Positions 17,474-28,308 are shown, numbered from the stretch's first letter. The stretch is 64,000 nucleotides of DNA from Mycobacteroides sp. CBMA 271 (GCF_009729205.1 NZ_VTHB01000008.1:62001-126000); one strand, 5' to 3'. Notes: generated by a model not told the origin, from the sequence alone. Numbers and translations: made by a program.

Positions 17474-18415
17474 ATGAGTGCAGAACGGCAGCTGCTCCAG
17501 GACACCGCCCGCTCCGTGGTGACCAAACGAGCCGACTCGGCCGCGGTTCGGGCCGCAATGGAATCACCGCTCGGCTACGACGAGAGTCTGTGGAAGGTCC
17601 TGTGCGAGCAGGTGGGCGCCGCCGCCCTCTTGGTTCCCGAAGAATTTGGCGGCGCCGGAGGCGAACTCGCCGACGCCGCCGTCGTGGTGGAGGAGCTGGG
17701 CCGCGGTCTGGTGCCCACCCCGCTGATGGGGACCCTCTGGGCCGAGCTCGCGCTGCTGGAGGCCGGGTACGAGGGCGAACTGCTGGAATCTCTCGCCGCC
17801 GGTGAAGCAATCGGTGCGGTGGCCTTCGATCCGAAGTACGTCGTCAACGGCGATATCGCCGATGTGGTGCTCACTCTCGACGGTGACCAGGTGAACCTGT
17901 CGGAGAACGTCACAGCTGCTCAGTTGTCCACCTTGGACCCCACCCGTCGGCTGGCCGCGCTTGAGGTGACCGGAACCAAACCCATCGGAAATGCCCCCGG
18001 CCTAATCGACAAGGCCGGACTGCTGCTGGCCGCCGAGCAGGTGGGCGCCGCCGCACGGTCCCTCGAACTCACCGTCGAGTACACCAAGACACGGGTGCAG
18101 TTCGGCCGCGCGATCGGCAGCTTCCAGGCCCTCAAGCATCGGATGGCCGACCTATATGTGCTGGTGGAATCCGCGCGTGCCACCGTGTACCAGGCCATCT
18201 CTGACCTGAGCCCCGAGGCCGCGACCGTGGCGAGAATCAAGGCCAGCGAAGCACTTTCGGCAGTGACCGGCGACTCGATCCAGCTGCACGGCGGCATCGC
18301 CATCACCTGGGAGCACGACGCACATCTGTACTTCAAACGTGCGCACGGCAGCGCGCTGCTGCTCGGCACACCGCGACAGCTGCTGCCAAGCTTGGAGACC
18401 GCTGCGGGGCTCTGA
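17474..18415 (+). CDS. fadE33: Acyl-CoA dehydrogenase subunit FadE33
   Basis: 313-aa acyl-CoA dehydrogenase homologue, similar in size to FadE32. It has LLVPEEFGGAGGELADAAVVVEELGRGLVPTPLMGT, ELTVEYTKTRVQFGRAIGSFQALKHRMADLYV and LHGGIAITWEHDAHLYFKRAHGS. I use ATG 17474 with AGAGGA upstream, not the in-frame ATG at 17426 inside fadE32. It is the last gene of the fadD3 operon. In M. tuberculosis aspB follows; here the conserved order breaks and an accessory segment begins. Confidence 0.9.
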   Translation: MSAERQLLQDTARSVVTKRADSAAVRAAMESPLGYDESLWKVLCEQVGAAALLVPEEFGGAGGELADAAVVVEELGRGLVPTPLMGTLWAELALLEAGYEGELLESLAAGEAIGAVAFDPKYVVNGDIADVVLTLDGDQVNLSENVTAAQLSTLDPTRRLAALEVTGTKPIGNAPGLIDKAGLLLAAEQVGAAARSLELTVEYTKTRVQFGRAIGSFQALKHRMADLYVLVESARATVYQAISDLSPEAATVARIKASEALSAVTGDSIQLHGGIAITWEHDAHLYFKRAHGSALLLGTPRQLLPSLETAAGL

Positions 18416-18437
18416 GGTTCCGGCTTAGACTCCCGTC

Positions 18438-18836
18438 ATGGAGACGAAAGCCAGCCCGCGGCTGAGCCAGTGGCCCGCCTACCGACTCGCCGCAGTGCTA
18501 CTCGGCGTAGGCGCCCTGCATTTCGTCGCACCGAAACCCTTCGACGGGATCGTCCCTGCCGAGCTACCCGGCGACGCCCGGCTCTACACCTACGCCTCGG
18601 GTGTCGCGGAGATTGGTACCGGCGCGCTGCTGCTGGTACCCAAGACCCGCAAGACCGGTGGGCTGGTCGCGGCATTGCTGTTCATCGCAGTCTTCCCCGC
18701 CAACCTCAATATGGTGCGGCTGTGGTGGGACAAGCCGCTTCCGCTAAAGCTCGGCGCCATTGCCCGACTGCCCCTGCAGATCCCGATGATCACCGAAGCC
18801 CTGAAAGTGTGGCGCACCGCCGAACGCGCCGCGTAG
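18438..18836 (+). CDS. DoxX-like membrane protein
   Basis: 132-aa integral membrane protein with four hydrophobic segments (about 16-33, 52-68, 73-92, 103-120). It begins YRLAAVLLGVGALHFVAPKPFDGIVP; the segment VAEIGTGALLLVPKTRK then FIAVFPANLNMV is typical of small DoxX/DoxD-type proteins. The precise function is unknown; the family has been linked to redox or quinone-associated complexes. It starts 22 bases after fadE33 on the same strand and could be read through from the fadD3 operon. Confidence 0.7.
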   Translation: METKASPRLSQWPAYRLAAVLLGVGALHFVAPKPFDGIVPAELPGDARLYTYASGVAEIGTGALLLVPKTRKTGGLVAALLFIAVFPANLNMVRLWWDKPLPLKLGAIARLPLQIPMITEALKVWRTAERAA

Positions 18837-18920
18837 AGCTCAGCAATCTCCTTCTCGCCTTCACAGAACCTCCACGAGCAGCCGCTAACGTCGCCTCCGG
18901 GAAACAATCCGGGGGGACTT

Positions 18921-19322
18921 ATGGCGATCTACAACGTGATACTTCTCGTGGAGCTGGGGATCGGTGTGCTCTCGATTGTCACCATGCTGCGGCTCTGCAC
19001 CACACGTGACACCGTGCTGCGGCGACAAGCCCGACGACTCAGCCTGGGCGGCGTCGCGCTGAGCATGACGTTCTGCCTTCTGGCCATCTGTCTGGGCATG
19101 ATGTTCCGTTGGGAAGCAACGGAAGTGCTGTGGTGTCTCGCGGTGGGGAGCGCGGTCGGCATCACCATCGCGACGGCGGTCGTTGCCCCCGATAACACCC
19201 GGCGCGGGCGGTGGTTGGCCGCATTCTGGTCGGGCATCGGAGTCGGTCTCATCTGCACGTTGGTGATCTTCGTTGGACTCTTTATGGTGGCGCTATCCAC
19301 CGGTTCGGGCTTCGTGCCCTAA
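18921..19322 (+). CDS. Four-helix membrane protein of unknown function
   Basis: 133-aa hydrophobic protein with four predicted membrane helices (about 5-22, 43-62, 68-88, 103-127), arginine-rich loops (RRQARRLS, NTRRGRW) and a short acid-poor tail. No motif ties it to a known family. GGGGGGACTT precedes the ATG. It converges on arr with four bases between the stops. Confidence 0.6.
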   Translation: MAIYNVILLVELGIGVLSIVTMLRLCTTRDTVLRRQARRLSLGGVALSMTFCLLAICLGMMFRWEATEVLWCLAVGSAVGITIATAVVAPDNTRRGRWLAAFWSGIGVGLICTLVIFVGLFMVALSTGSGFVP

Positions 19323-19326
19323 CGGC

Positions 19327-19764
19327 CTAGTCGTAGATGACGGCGTTTCCTTCGCGCTGCAGATCAGCGAGCCCCGCCCGGAAGGTTTCCATGAATTCGG
19401 GAGGCGGCCCCACCCAGTCCATGACCTCGCCGACGATGCGCACGGGTTCCCGGCTGCGGTAGGAGTGGGTCGGATTGCCGGGAAACTTCTTGTCCGTCAC
19501 ATTCGGGTCGTCTTCCAAGGTGCCCTCCGGTTCCACGACGTAGACATGGCCCCTGCCTTCACCTTTGGCCATCATGGCCGCCATCCCCGCGCCAAGGAGC
19601 ACTCTCGTCACGTAGATGTGGTTCATCACGCGGCCCTCCTCGTAATTCGACAGATACCCGGGCATCAGCAGGTCACCTATCGCCAGGTCGGCCTTGGTGC
19701 CGTGGAAGTACGCACCCGACTCGTGCGCCTCGAAGAAGTTCGGCATCGTCATCCCAGTTCCCAT
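19327..19764 (-). CDS. arr: Rifamycin ADP-ribosyltransferase Arr
   Basis: About 145-aa Arr enzyme, which transfers ADP-ribose from NAD+ to the C23 hydroxyl of rifamycins and gives intrinsic rifampicin resistance. Signature segments are YFHGTKADLAIGDLLMPGY (HGT NAD-binding start), MNHIYVTRVLLGAGMAAMMAKGEGRGHVYVVEPEG, DDPNVTDKKFPGNPTHSYRSREPVRIVGEV and the terminal tract. The start is uncertain: ATGs at 19764, 19752 and 19746 are in frame and none has a clear Shine-Dalgarno sequence. A palindrome resembling the rifamycin-associated element lies just upstream. Confidence 0.93.
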   Translation of the reverse strand: MGTGMTMPNFFEAHESGAYFHGTKADLAIGDLLMPGYLSNYEEGRVMNHIYVTRVLLGAGMAAMMAKGEGRGHVYVVEPEGTLEDDPNVTDKKFPGNPTHSYRSREPVRIVGEVMDWVGPPPEFMETFRAGLADLQREGNAVIYD

Positions 19765-19795
19765 CGTCGAAATTCGTGGTCGCAGGATTGTGCGG

Positions 19796-19830
19796 CACAG
19801 AGGGGGCCTTGCGGCAAGCCCCCCTCTGTG
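19796..19830. promoter_or_regulatory. Rifamycin-associated element (RAE)-like palindrome
   Basis: A 17-bp inverted repeat with one mismatch (19796-19812 with 19814-19830) centred on CTTGCGGCAAG and flanked by G-runs and C-runs. The centre matches the RAE found upstream of rifamycin-inactivation genes of actinomycetes, as I recall it. It lies 32 bases before the earliest arr start and 64 bases before the divergent gene at 19895, so rifamycin-responsive control of both is plausible. Confidence 0.75.
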
Positions 19831-19894
19831 TCATAAATTGAAAGGGGAGAACGAAAAGGTTGACCCCACAACTCCTCAGTGGTCGGGTTAGCTC

Positions 19895-21166
19895 ATGCCG
19901 CTACAAATCTCCGACCGAGAACGCGAAGCCCTCGCACAGGTCACCCAGTTCCCGCTGCTAGCGGCGATCACCGGACGACGGTCACGTCGCTTCCCTTTGG
20001 GCGGACGCATTCCCGACGGTCCCCTCGCCTTCACCAGCAAGCACCCGGTCACCCCGATATCGGAAGTCGAACGGGCGCTGATTCTTTCGGTGGTCGGTGG
20101 CGTGACTGGGTGGCACTATGGCATCACACATCACCCCGGATACGCCCCCTCCTTTCCGAATTATTCCGGCAGTGCGACCGGTCGCACGTTTCCTTCCGCC
20201 GCGGGCTTTCACACCAGTCAGCTCTTCTTCACCGACGACACCGGGACCTACCTGCTCCCCACCCGCGATGAGCCGCCACAGGAGTTCACATCCGTCGAGG
20301 ATTGGATCGCGCACACCGCCGATTCGTATGTCCGCATTTCGGATGCGCGACTTGAGCTGCCCAGGGAAGAGCCGTACATGGAGGGACACAACACCTGGAT
20401 CGGCAACCACCCGGGCAGCCTGTTGGCCTTCCCGGTGGCCGATTTGGCCGAACACCTAATCGCCAACCTGTCCTTCTTCGCCGCCAACGGATACCTCGTC
20501 TACGACGACGTCAACGGACGTCCCATTCCTGGCACCGAAAAGTTCAGCGGCCTCAGGAATTACGACGACCCAATTCCGCTGTCCTTCGTCGAGCAGTACA
20601 CCCTCACCGAGGCCAGCGCCGAACTCGCCACCGCCACCCACAACGGGGTGCTGCTGCTGCAAGCACTCGGCCTGGGCGGCTGGATGTTCGACGGGCTGGA
20701 CCGGCTCTCGGTACTTGGCGGGTCCGGCGATCCACGCGCCCCCGGTATCGGTTTCCGTTCGGACACCGACGATCGCTGGCCGTTCCCGAACGCCACTGGG
20801 CTACCCGGGTACTTCGAAACCCTCAGCCCGCCACACGTTCCCACGATCGCGGACGGAGTGCAGAAGTTCATCGACCGCAAGTACGGACCCGGCGGCCCCT
20901 TCCACCCGGACACCCCCGGAGCCTGGGCGGATTCACGCAAGGTGCGATCCGCCGCGCTCCCCGCGGAGGCGATCCAAGAGATCGTCACCGTCGAGGCGTC
21001 CTACATCTACGAGACCTTCGGGAAGATTCCGGGCACCGTTCCGACTGTGCATGTCCTGATGTACCTGCAGGCACAGAACATCGACCTCGACTTCTACGAC
21101 GAGCACTTCGGTCCCGGCGCCTACCTCCCAACGCACGCCGAACACGCCAGGCGCTGGTACACCTGA
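19895..21166 (+). CDS. Unknown 423-aa protein, possibly nitroreductase-like fold
   Basis: I do not recognise this protein with confidence. It is soluble, with no signal peptide or membrane segment. EVERALILSVVGGVTGWHYG followed by GRTFPSAAGFHTSQLFFTDDTGTYLLP recalls the flavin-binding N-terminal part of SagB-type nitroreductases (RPxPSAGxxxxxELY). A second half with GVLLLQALGLGGWMFDGLDRLSVLGGSGDP could be the matching C-terminal segment. It ends DLDFYDEHFGPGAYLPTHAEHARRWY. It is divergent from arr across the RAE-like element, suggesting induction with arr. No classical ribosome-binding site is seen before the ATG. Confidence 0.6.
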   Translation: MPLQISDREREALAQVTQFPLLAAITGRRSRRFPLGGRIPDGPLAFTSKHPVTPISEVERALILSVVGGVTGWHYGITHHPGYAPSFPNYSGSATGRTFPSAAGFHTSQLFFTDDTGTYLLPTRDEPPQEFTSVEDWIAHTADSYVRISDARLELPREEPYMEGHNTWIGNHPGSLLAFPVADLAEHLIANLSFFAANGYLVYDDVNGRPIPGTEKFSGLRNYDDPIPLSFVEQYTLTEASAELATATHNGVLLLQALGLGGWMFDGLDRLSVLGGSGDPRAPGIGFRSDTDDRWPFPNATGLPGYFETLSPPHVPTIADGVQKFIDRKYGPGGPFHPDTPGAWADSRKVRSAALPAEAIQEIVTVEASYIYETFGKIPGTVPTVHVLMYLQAQNIDLDFYDEHFGPGAYLPTHAEHARRWYT

Positions 21167-21185
21167 CGTGTTCTGCGCGGCAGGA

Positions 21186-21950
21186 TCAGCTCTTGTCGGC
21201 GCCTCCCGCGAGTGCGAACTTGCCGTTTTCGAAGAGCACCGGGTAGAGCACCCCGCCGATCAAGCCGCCAATCAGCGGCGCCACCCAGAACACCCACAGC
21301 TGTCCCGGCGCGGCCCCACCGTTGAAGAAGGCGACACCCGTCGAACGCGCTGGATTCACCGAGGTGTTGCTGATGGGGATCGAAACAAGGTGAATCAATG
21401 TGAGGCACAGACCAATTGCTAGCGGACCGAAGCCCTTCGGAGCACGATCGTCGGTGGCGCCGAGAATCACCATGAGGAAGATCGCGGTCAGCACGATCTC
21501 GGCCGTCACCACCGCTGCCAGGGTGTAATGGTCGGGCGAGTGTTCGCCGTACCCGTTGGCGGCCATATTGCCGGCAGCCTCAAAACCGGGCTTACCCCGG
21601 GCGATGAACCACAACGCGGTACCCGCCACGAGCCCACCGACCACCTGTGCCACCCAGTAGCCCGGCAGGTCCTTGGCCGGAAGTCGGCCACTGATTACCG
21701 CACCCAGAGTCACTGCCGGGTTGAAGTGTCCACCCGAAATGTGACCGACGGCGTAAGCCATTGTCACGACGGTCAATCCAAAGGCCAGCGCTACACCCAG
21801 GAAGCCGATGCCCAGCTGGATCGCTCCTGTGTTGCCTTCGCCGGCATCGGCGACATTCTTGGCCGCGAAGATCGCACTGCCACAGCCACCGAATACCAGC
21901 CAGAATGTGCCGAACAACTCGGCCAATAGTTTCGTACTCGTCTTAGTCAC
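21186..21950 (-). CDS. aqpZ: Aquaporin (AqpZ type)
   Basis: 254-aa six-helix water channel. Both NPA half-helices are visible, [14 protein letters not shown] and [12 protein letters not shown], and the arginine after the second NPA is the selectivity-filter residue. The start is GTG 21950 ([25 protein letters not shown]) behind GAAGGGA; the open frame to 22163 is upstream non-coding sequence. No glycerol-channel features (such as the extra D after NPA) are seen, so a water channel is favoured. It ends 19 bases from the convergent 423-aa gene. Confidence 0.93.
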   Translation of the reverse strand: MTKTSTKLLAELFGTFWLVFGGCGSAIFAAKNVADAGEGNTGAIQLGIGFLGVALAFGLTVVTMAYAVGHISGGHFNPAVTLGAVISGRLPAKDLPGYWVAQVVGGLVAGTALWFIARGKPGFEAAGNMAANGYGEHSPDHYTLAAVVTAEIVLTAIFLMVILGATDDRAPKGFGPLAIGLCLTLIHLVSIPISNTSVNPARSTGVAFFNGGAAPGQLWVFWVAPLIGGLIGGVLYPVLFENGKFALAGGADKS

Positions 21951-22195
21951 TGTCGGATCCCTTCGTTCGGAAGAACTCGAGTGATCTTGATTACAGCAAT
22001 TCAAAGTCGAAACCCACAGCCACTTATCAGAAACGGTTGGGTCACGAATTCTGGTGGCACCCAGTAGCCCAATTGACGAGGATGTGCGGCCACACGTGCT
22101 CGGGACCAGGGGCATAAACTGCCCGCCGCATCGAGACATCCACCCCTCTATCGTTTGCTGCACTCAGTATGGTGATCACATGACAGGGGTGTCCG

Positions 22196-22570
22196 ATGGA
22201 CTTTGAACTGCGCTACGACCGCTGGTACCTGCCGCTCGCGACGGCATTACTGATGGGCCGCAAGCGAACGATCATCCGGGTTGCAGACGGCGCGCTCACC
22301 GTCAAGCACGGATGGGCCTTCTCTATCCAGATCCCGCTGACGAGTATCCGATCGGCAATAGCTCGCGCTGAGAAGCCGCTGGCCTGGGGCGTGCACCCCA
22401 GCGGCACCGGCTGGCTCGTCAACGGCTCACGCTGCGGCATTGTCGACATCCAATACTCCCCGCCCATCAAACCTAAGGCGCCCATGTCGTTCGGCGCGGT
22501 CGGCGGCCTTCAGCTCAGCGTCACCGATCCGGAGGGGCTCATCGCGGCCCTACGCCCCCGCGCGGCATAA
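22196..22570 (+). CDS. Conserved actinobacterial protein of unknown function
   Basis: 124-aa protein. It opens with DFELRYDRWYLPLATALLMGRKRTIIRVADGALTVKHGWAF, then alternating short strands to the end (GGLQLSVTDPEGLIAAL), like a PH-type or membrane-associated beta-barrel domain. There is no signal peptide, and one weak hydrophobic stretch near residues 11-20. It precedes the deiminase-like gene by 17 bases and may be co-transcribed. Upstream, 21951-22195 shows no gene. Confidence 0.6.
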   Translation: MDFELRYDRWYLPLATALLMGRKRTIIRVADGALTVKHGWAFSIQIPLTSIRSAIARAEKPLAWGVHPSGTGWLVNGSRCGIVDIQYSPPIKPKAPMSFGAVGGLQLSVTDPEGLIAALRPRAA

Positions 22571-22587
22571 CTTGGCACAATCTGGTT

Positions 22588-23694
22588 ATGCGCCGACGAC
22601 ACCTGTTCCAACTCGGAGCGGGGGTGGCAGCGGGCCTCGCGCTGACTTCCTGCGCCGATGAACGCGACGACAATAATGGCGAGGTGAGCGACGGCAGAAC
22701 CTGGCGCATGCCTGACGAGGGCGAACCACACCTGCGAACCTGGATGGCATTCGGAGCGAGTGAAGAGATCTGGGGCCAACGGCTGAATCGAAGGGTCCAG
22801 CAGAATCTCGCTGCGATCGCCCAGGCCATCGCACAGTTCGAGCCGGTGTCGATGCTGGTGCGACCGCAGGAGACCGAGCTGGCCCGTAAATTGGCAGGGC
22901 CCGACGTGGACCTGATTCCCGCGCCCTTGGACGATCTGTGGATCCGCGACAGCGGCCCGGTGTTCGTTCGCAACGACAGCGGCAGCGCGGCCGTTGATTT
23001 CAACTTCAACGGCTGGGGCAACAAACAGAAGCACGACTCCGACGCCAAGGTCGCCGACGAAGTCGCCAAGCTCGCCGGAGTTCCTGCTCTACACACCAAT
23101 CTCGTCCTGGAGGGCGGCGGGATCGAAGTCGATGGTGAGGGCACCGCGCTCATTACGGAAAGCTGCGTTCTCAACAACAACCGCAACCGGGGGCGCTCCA
23201 AGAAGGACGTCGAAGCAGAGTTGCAACGCCTACTTGGTCTCCAGAAGATCATCTGGCTGCCGGGTATCGCGGGTATGGATATCACCGACGGGCACACAGA
23301 TTTCTACGCGCGATTCGCCGGGCCCGGTGTCGTCGTTGCCGGACTGGACAACGACCCAGACTCCTTCGACTACGACGTGACACGTCAGCATCTCAAGATC
23401 CTCGAAACCGCTACAGATGCAGCCGGACGCGCATTGCAGGTCGAAGTGCTCGAAGCACCCGAACAGGGCCGCGACGAGTTCGAATCAGAAGACTTCGCAG
23501 CGGGTTACATCAACTTCTACGTGTGCAACGGCGGCGTCATCGCCCCGGAGTTCGGGGATCCGCGTGCCGACGCGGAGGCCAAATCCACCCTGGAACGTGT
23601 TTTTCCCGGCCGCAGGGTGATTCAGCTCGATATCGATGGGATAGCCGCCGGTGGCGGTGGCATCCACTGCGCCACACAGCAGGAACCCCGATAA
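22588..23694 (+). CDS. Exported agmatine-deiminase-family lipoprotein
   Basis: 368-aa member of the agmatine deiminase/porphyromonas-type peptidylarginine deiminase family, which hydrolyses guanidino groups (agmatine to N-carbamoylputrescine and ammonia). Catalytic landmarks are DDLWIRDSGPVFV, NGWGNK, LEGGGIEVDGEG, DGHTDFYARF and the nucleophile C361 in GGGGIHCATQQ. The N-terminus is MRRRHLFQLGAGVAAGLALTSCAD, a twin-arginine-like signal with a lipobox (LTSC), so the enzyme should be anchored outside the membrane. Most family members are cytoplasmic, so this location is unusual. Confidence 0.85.
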   Translation: MRRRHLFQLGAGVAAGLALTSCADERDDNNGEVSDGRTWRMPDEGEPHLRTWMAFGASEEIWGQRLNRRVQQNLAAIAQAIAQFEPVSMLVRPQETELARKLAGPDVDLIPAPLDDLWIRDSGPVFVRNDSGSAAVDFNFNGWGNKQKHDSDAKVADEVAKLAGVPALHTNLVLEGGGIEVDGEGTALITESCVLNNNRNRGRSKKDVEAELQRLLGLQKIIWLPGIAGMDITDGHTDFYARFAGPGVVVAGLDNDPDSFDYDVTRQHLKILETATDAAGRALQVEVLEAPEQGRDEFESEDFAAGYINFYVCNGGVIAPEFGDPRADAEAKSTLERVFPGRRVIQLDIDGIAAGGGGIHCATQQEPR

Positions 23695-23701
23695 CGCCGA
23701 C

Positions 23702-24958
23702 TCAGTACGCAACCGATCGCGGTGCCCCCGGGCCGGCGTCGATCTGCACCGGGCCCGCGGCCGAGGGCGTCACCGGGAAGTCGAAGATCGCCGTCGGAAT
23801 ATAAACAGTGGCACAGGAATTCGGAATATCGACGACGCCGGACAGTCGCCCCTCGATGGGCGCGGCGCCCAGTAGAAGATAGGCCTGCTCCGGGCTATAG
23901 CCGAACTTGGTCAAGTAATCGATGGCGTGCAGACAAGCGCGCTGATACGCCAAATGCGAATCCAGGTAACGCTGTTCGTCGTCGAGGGTGACCGAGGTCC
24001 CTGAGAATGCCAACCACTGCGAATACTGCGGATCGGTATTACCCGGCATGAAGATCGCGTTCTCCGACACCCCATAGGTGTCCATACCTCCCTTGAGGAC
24101 GTCGACATGCAAGTCGATGAAGCCACCCATCTCGATGGCCCCACAGAAGGTGATCTCGCCGTCACCCTGGGAAAAGTGCAAATCGCCGACCGACAGCTTT
24201 CCGCCCGGCACGAACACCGGGTAAAACACCCTGCTGCCCTTGGTCAGGTTCTTGATGTCCTGATTGCCACCGTTCTCCCGGGGCGGCGCGGTGCGGGCCG
24301 CCTCAGCCGCCGCTCTGTCGAAGGTTTCCCCGGTAAGCGCACCGAGCACCGCATCCCGGGGCTCCGGCGGAAGTGCCAGCGCGGGAACACGGTTGGGATC
24401 TGTGGCAATCAGTGCACCCTCGCGAGCGTTCCATCTCGCCAGCAGTTCTGCCGATGGCGCCGTCCCCATCAACCCCGGATGCACGATCCCGGTGAAGCTG
24501 ACCCCAGGAACATGCCGGGAGGTGGCGGTCTGCCCCGAGAAGTCCCAAATCGCCTTGTACGCATCCGGGAACTGCTCGGTAAGGAATCCGCCGCCGTTGA
24601 CAGTCGGGAAGATGCCGGTGTAACCCCACCCCTGACCAGCCAGCGGCCCGGAGTCTTCCTGCGGGATGGGACCCACATCCAGGATGTCGACAATCAGCAG
24701 GTCTCCCGGCTGTGCCCCCTCCACCGAGAACGGTCCCGACAAAGCATGCACCGTGGTCAGTGGGGCATCACGGATGTCGTCGGCGGAGTCGTCGTTGTGA
24801 ATCGCGCCGTCGAACCATTCGCGGCAATGCACACGGAACGAAGTACCGGGCTTCACGACTGCCGCCGGCGGAATGTCCGGGTGCCACCGGTTGTGCCCGA
24901 CGATCTGTTGCTCGGTGAATTTCTTGCTCGAATCCAGCGGGAACAACACTTCGGGCAT
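23702..24958 (-). CDS. fmdA: Formamidase (FmdA/AmdA family)
   Basis: 418-aa amidase of the acetamidase/formamidase family, hydrolysing formamide or short amides to ammonia and the acid. Family segments are FDGAIHNDDSADDIRD, LSGPFSVEGAQPGDLLIVDILDVGPIP, RHVPGVSFTGIVHPGLMGTAPS, LSVGDLHFSQGDGEITFCGAIEMGG (the EC-like pair region) and YLLLGAAPIEGRLSGVVDIPNSCATVYIPTAIFDF. It follows the FmdB-type gene by 14 bases in the same operon and converges on the deiminase gene, seven bases apart. Confidence 0.9.
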   Translation of the reverse strand: MPEVLFPLDSSKKFTEQQIVGHNRWHPDIPPAAVVKPGTSFRVHCREWFDGAIHNDDSADDIRDAPLTTVHALSGPFSVEGAQPGDLLIVDILDVGPIPQEDSGPLAGQGWGYTGIFPTVNGGGFLTEQFPDAYKAIWDFSGQTATSRHVPGVSFTGIVHPGLMGTAPSAELLARWNAREGALIATDPNRVPALALPPEPRDAVLGALTGETFDRAAAEAARTAPPRENGGNQDIKNLTKGSRVFYPVFVPGGKLSVGDLHFSQGDGEITFCGAIEMGGFIDLHVDVLKGGMDTYGVSENAIFMPGNTDPQYSQWLAFSGTSVTLDDEQRYLDSHLAYQRACLHAIDYLTKFGYSPEQAYLLLGAAPIEGRLSGVVDIPNSCATVYIPTAIFDFPVTPSAAGPVQIDAGPGAPRSVAY

Positions 24959-24972
24959 GGCAGTCCTTCCGG

Positions 24973-25254
24973 TCAGGGGCGGGGCAACTTGCGATGCAAG
25001 GGATTCGATGTCACCGGGGCTGATCGGCGTGCCGGAGGCGGCGCGGAAACCACGGGCGGCTCACTGGCACTGCGATGGGTGGCATCGAGCAAGCGCATGC
25101 GCGATGAGGAACCACGACTCATTCCGGCGATACCGAAAAGCCGTCGTGCCGAGGCGGGGCAGCCGGGGCACGGCACCGTATCGGGCGCCGTGGCCATCGG
25201 AAATTTACGCGAGGTATCGCCACAGTTCGCGCACCGATACTCGTACAACGCCAT
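24973..25254 (-). CDS. fmdB: FmdB-family zinc-ribbon protein
   Basis: 93-aa protein starting MALYEYRCANCGDTSRKF. Two CxxC pairs (CANC and CPGC) form the short zinc ribbon of FmdB-family proteins, often encoded beside amidase genes and thought to regulate them. Residues 45-93 are a basic, serine- and proline-rich tail (SRGSSSRMRLLDATHR), longer than usual and probably disordered. It lies between hsaB and fmdA on the same strand, 85 bases after hsaB. Confidence 0.85.
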   Translation of the reverse strand: MALYEYRCANCGDTSRKFPMATAPDTVPCPGCPASARRLFGIAGMSRGSSSRMRLLDATHRSASEPPVVSAPPPARRSAPVTSNPLHRKLPRP

Positions 25255-25339
25255 GACCCGCCCTCACCGAGGTAGCACCTGGAACTGTGACGTTACGCCG
25301 GATTGGCCAGGCCCGCACAGGAAACGAACCGAGGGCCGG

Positions 25340-25912
25340 TTACAGCCAGGTGTCCTCGGTGGTGGCGGTAAGGAACGCCTCCAGGTCATTGCGCCAATCG
25401 GCGGGCGTGGTCTTATCGGGCTCGATGCCGGTGTACTGCCCGCGGTAGAACAACAGCGGACGGGTAGCGGACGGAATCGCGGTGCTTTCGCCAAGCTCCT
25501 TGACGGACCCGAACACCACCCAGTGATCTCCACCGTCGTGGACAGTGGCGACTTCGCAGTCGAGGTACGCCAACGACCCGTTGATGATCGGCGATCCGAG
25601 ACCCGATGGCCGCCAGTCGATTCCGGTGAACTTATCGGGCTCACGGGAGCCGAAGCGCGCCGACACCTCGCGCTGGTCCTCGGCGAGCACGTTCACACAG
25701 AACTTGCCCGAGGCCTCGATGGCCGCCCACGACCGGGACTGCTTGGTGGGACAGAACAGCACCAGCGGCGGGTCCAACGACAGCGCCGCGAACGACTGAC
25801 AGGCGAAGCCCACCGGTGCGTCCTCGTGCGTCGTGGTAATGATGGTGACGCCGGTACAGAACTGCCCCAGCACATTCCGGAACGTCCGCGGATCAATCTC
25901 CGGTTCAGACAT
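25340..25912 (-). CDS. hsaB: Flavin reductase HsaB, partner of HsaA
   Basis: 190-aa FMN reductase that supplies reduced flavin to the 3-HSA hydroxylase HsaA. It is nearly colinear with recalled M. tuberculosis HsaB: IDPRTFRNVLGQFCTGVTIITT, GFACQSFAALSLDPPLVLFCPTKQSRSW, GKFCVNVLAEDQ, VATVHDGGDHWVVFGSV and LLFYRGQYTGIEPDKTTPADWRNDLEAFL. The start is ATG 25912, 14 bases after the hsaC stop; the longer frame reaches into hsaC. In M. tuberculosis nat follows; here fmdB does. Confidence 0.94.
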   Translation of the reverse strand: MSEPEIDPRTFRNVLGQFCTGVTIITTTHEDAPVGFACQSFAALSLDPPLVLFCPTKQSRSWAAIEASGKFCVNVLAEDQREVSARFGSREPDKFTGIDWRPSGLGSPIINGSLAYLDCEVATVHDGGDHWVVFGSVKELGESTAIPSATRPLLFYRGQYTGIEPDKTTPADWRNDLEAFLTATTEDTWL

Positions 25913-25926
25913 CTCTGCGCGGACCT

Positions 25927-28031
<2,105 letters not shown>

Positions 28032-28139
28032 TGCATTTCCTCCACTGCTGTAGTTAGCATCAGTCGGCACAAACTAGGGCTAGTAGTTCGCAACAACCAC
28101 GGCACACCCTCGGTGACAGCGGTTGTTCCCTGCTGAGAC

Positions 28140-28153
28140 TAGAACACGTTTCG
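28140..28153. promoter_or_regulatory. KstR operator upstream of hsaACB (one mismatch)
   Basis: TAGAACACGTTTCG fits TnnAACnnGTTnnA except for the last base. It lies 108 bases before the hsaA GTG and probably serves hsaACB. The rest of 28032-28308 shows only this site and the one at 28243. Confidence 0.75.
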
Positions 28154-28242
28154 ATCTGTGTCGACATTGCCTCTCCCACCCCGGGAAGGCGGGCTCAACT
28201 GGAACAAAGCAACAACGGTGTTGTAGGGCCAAAGGTCAATTC

Positions 28243-28256
28243 TGTAACCTGTTCTA
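28243..28256. promoter_or_regulatory. KstR operator upstream of kshB
   Basis: TGTAACCTGTTCTA matches the KstR consensus at all fixed positions and ends 52 bases before the kshB GTG. The half site GGTTCTAGTT follows directly at 28261. Confidence 0.85.
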
Positions 28257-28308
28257 GTTCGGTTCTAGTTGAGCCTGACCGCACGAAGCCAACGACGGAG
28301 GAAATCAC

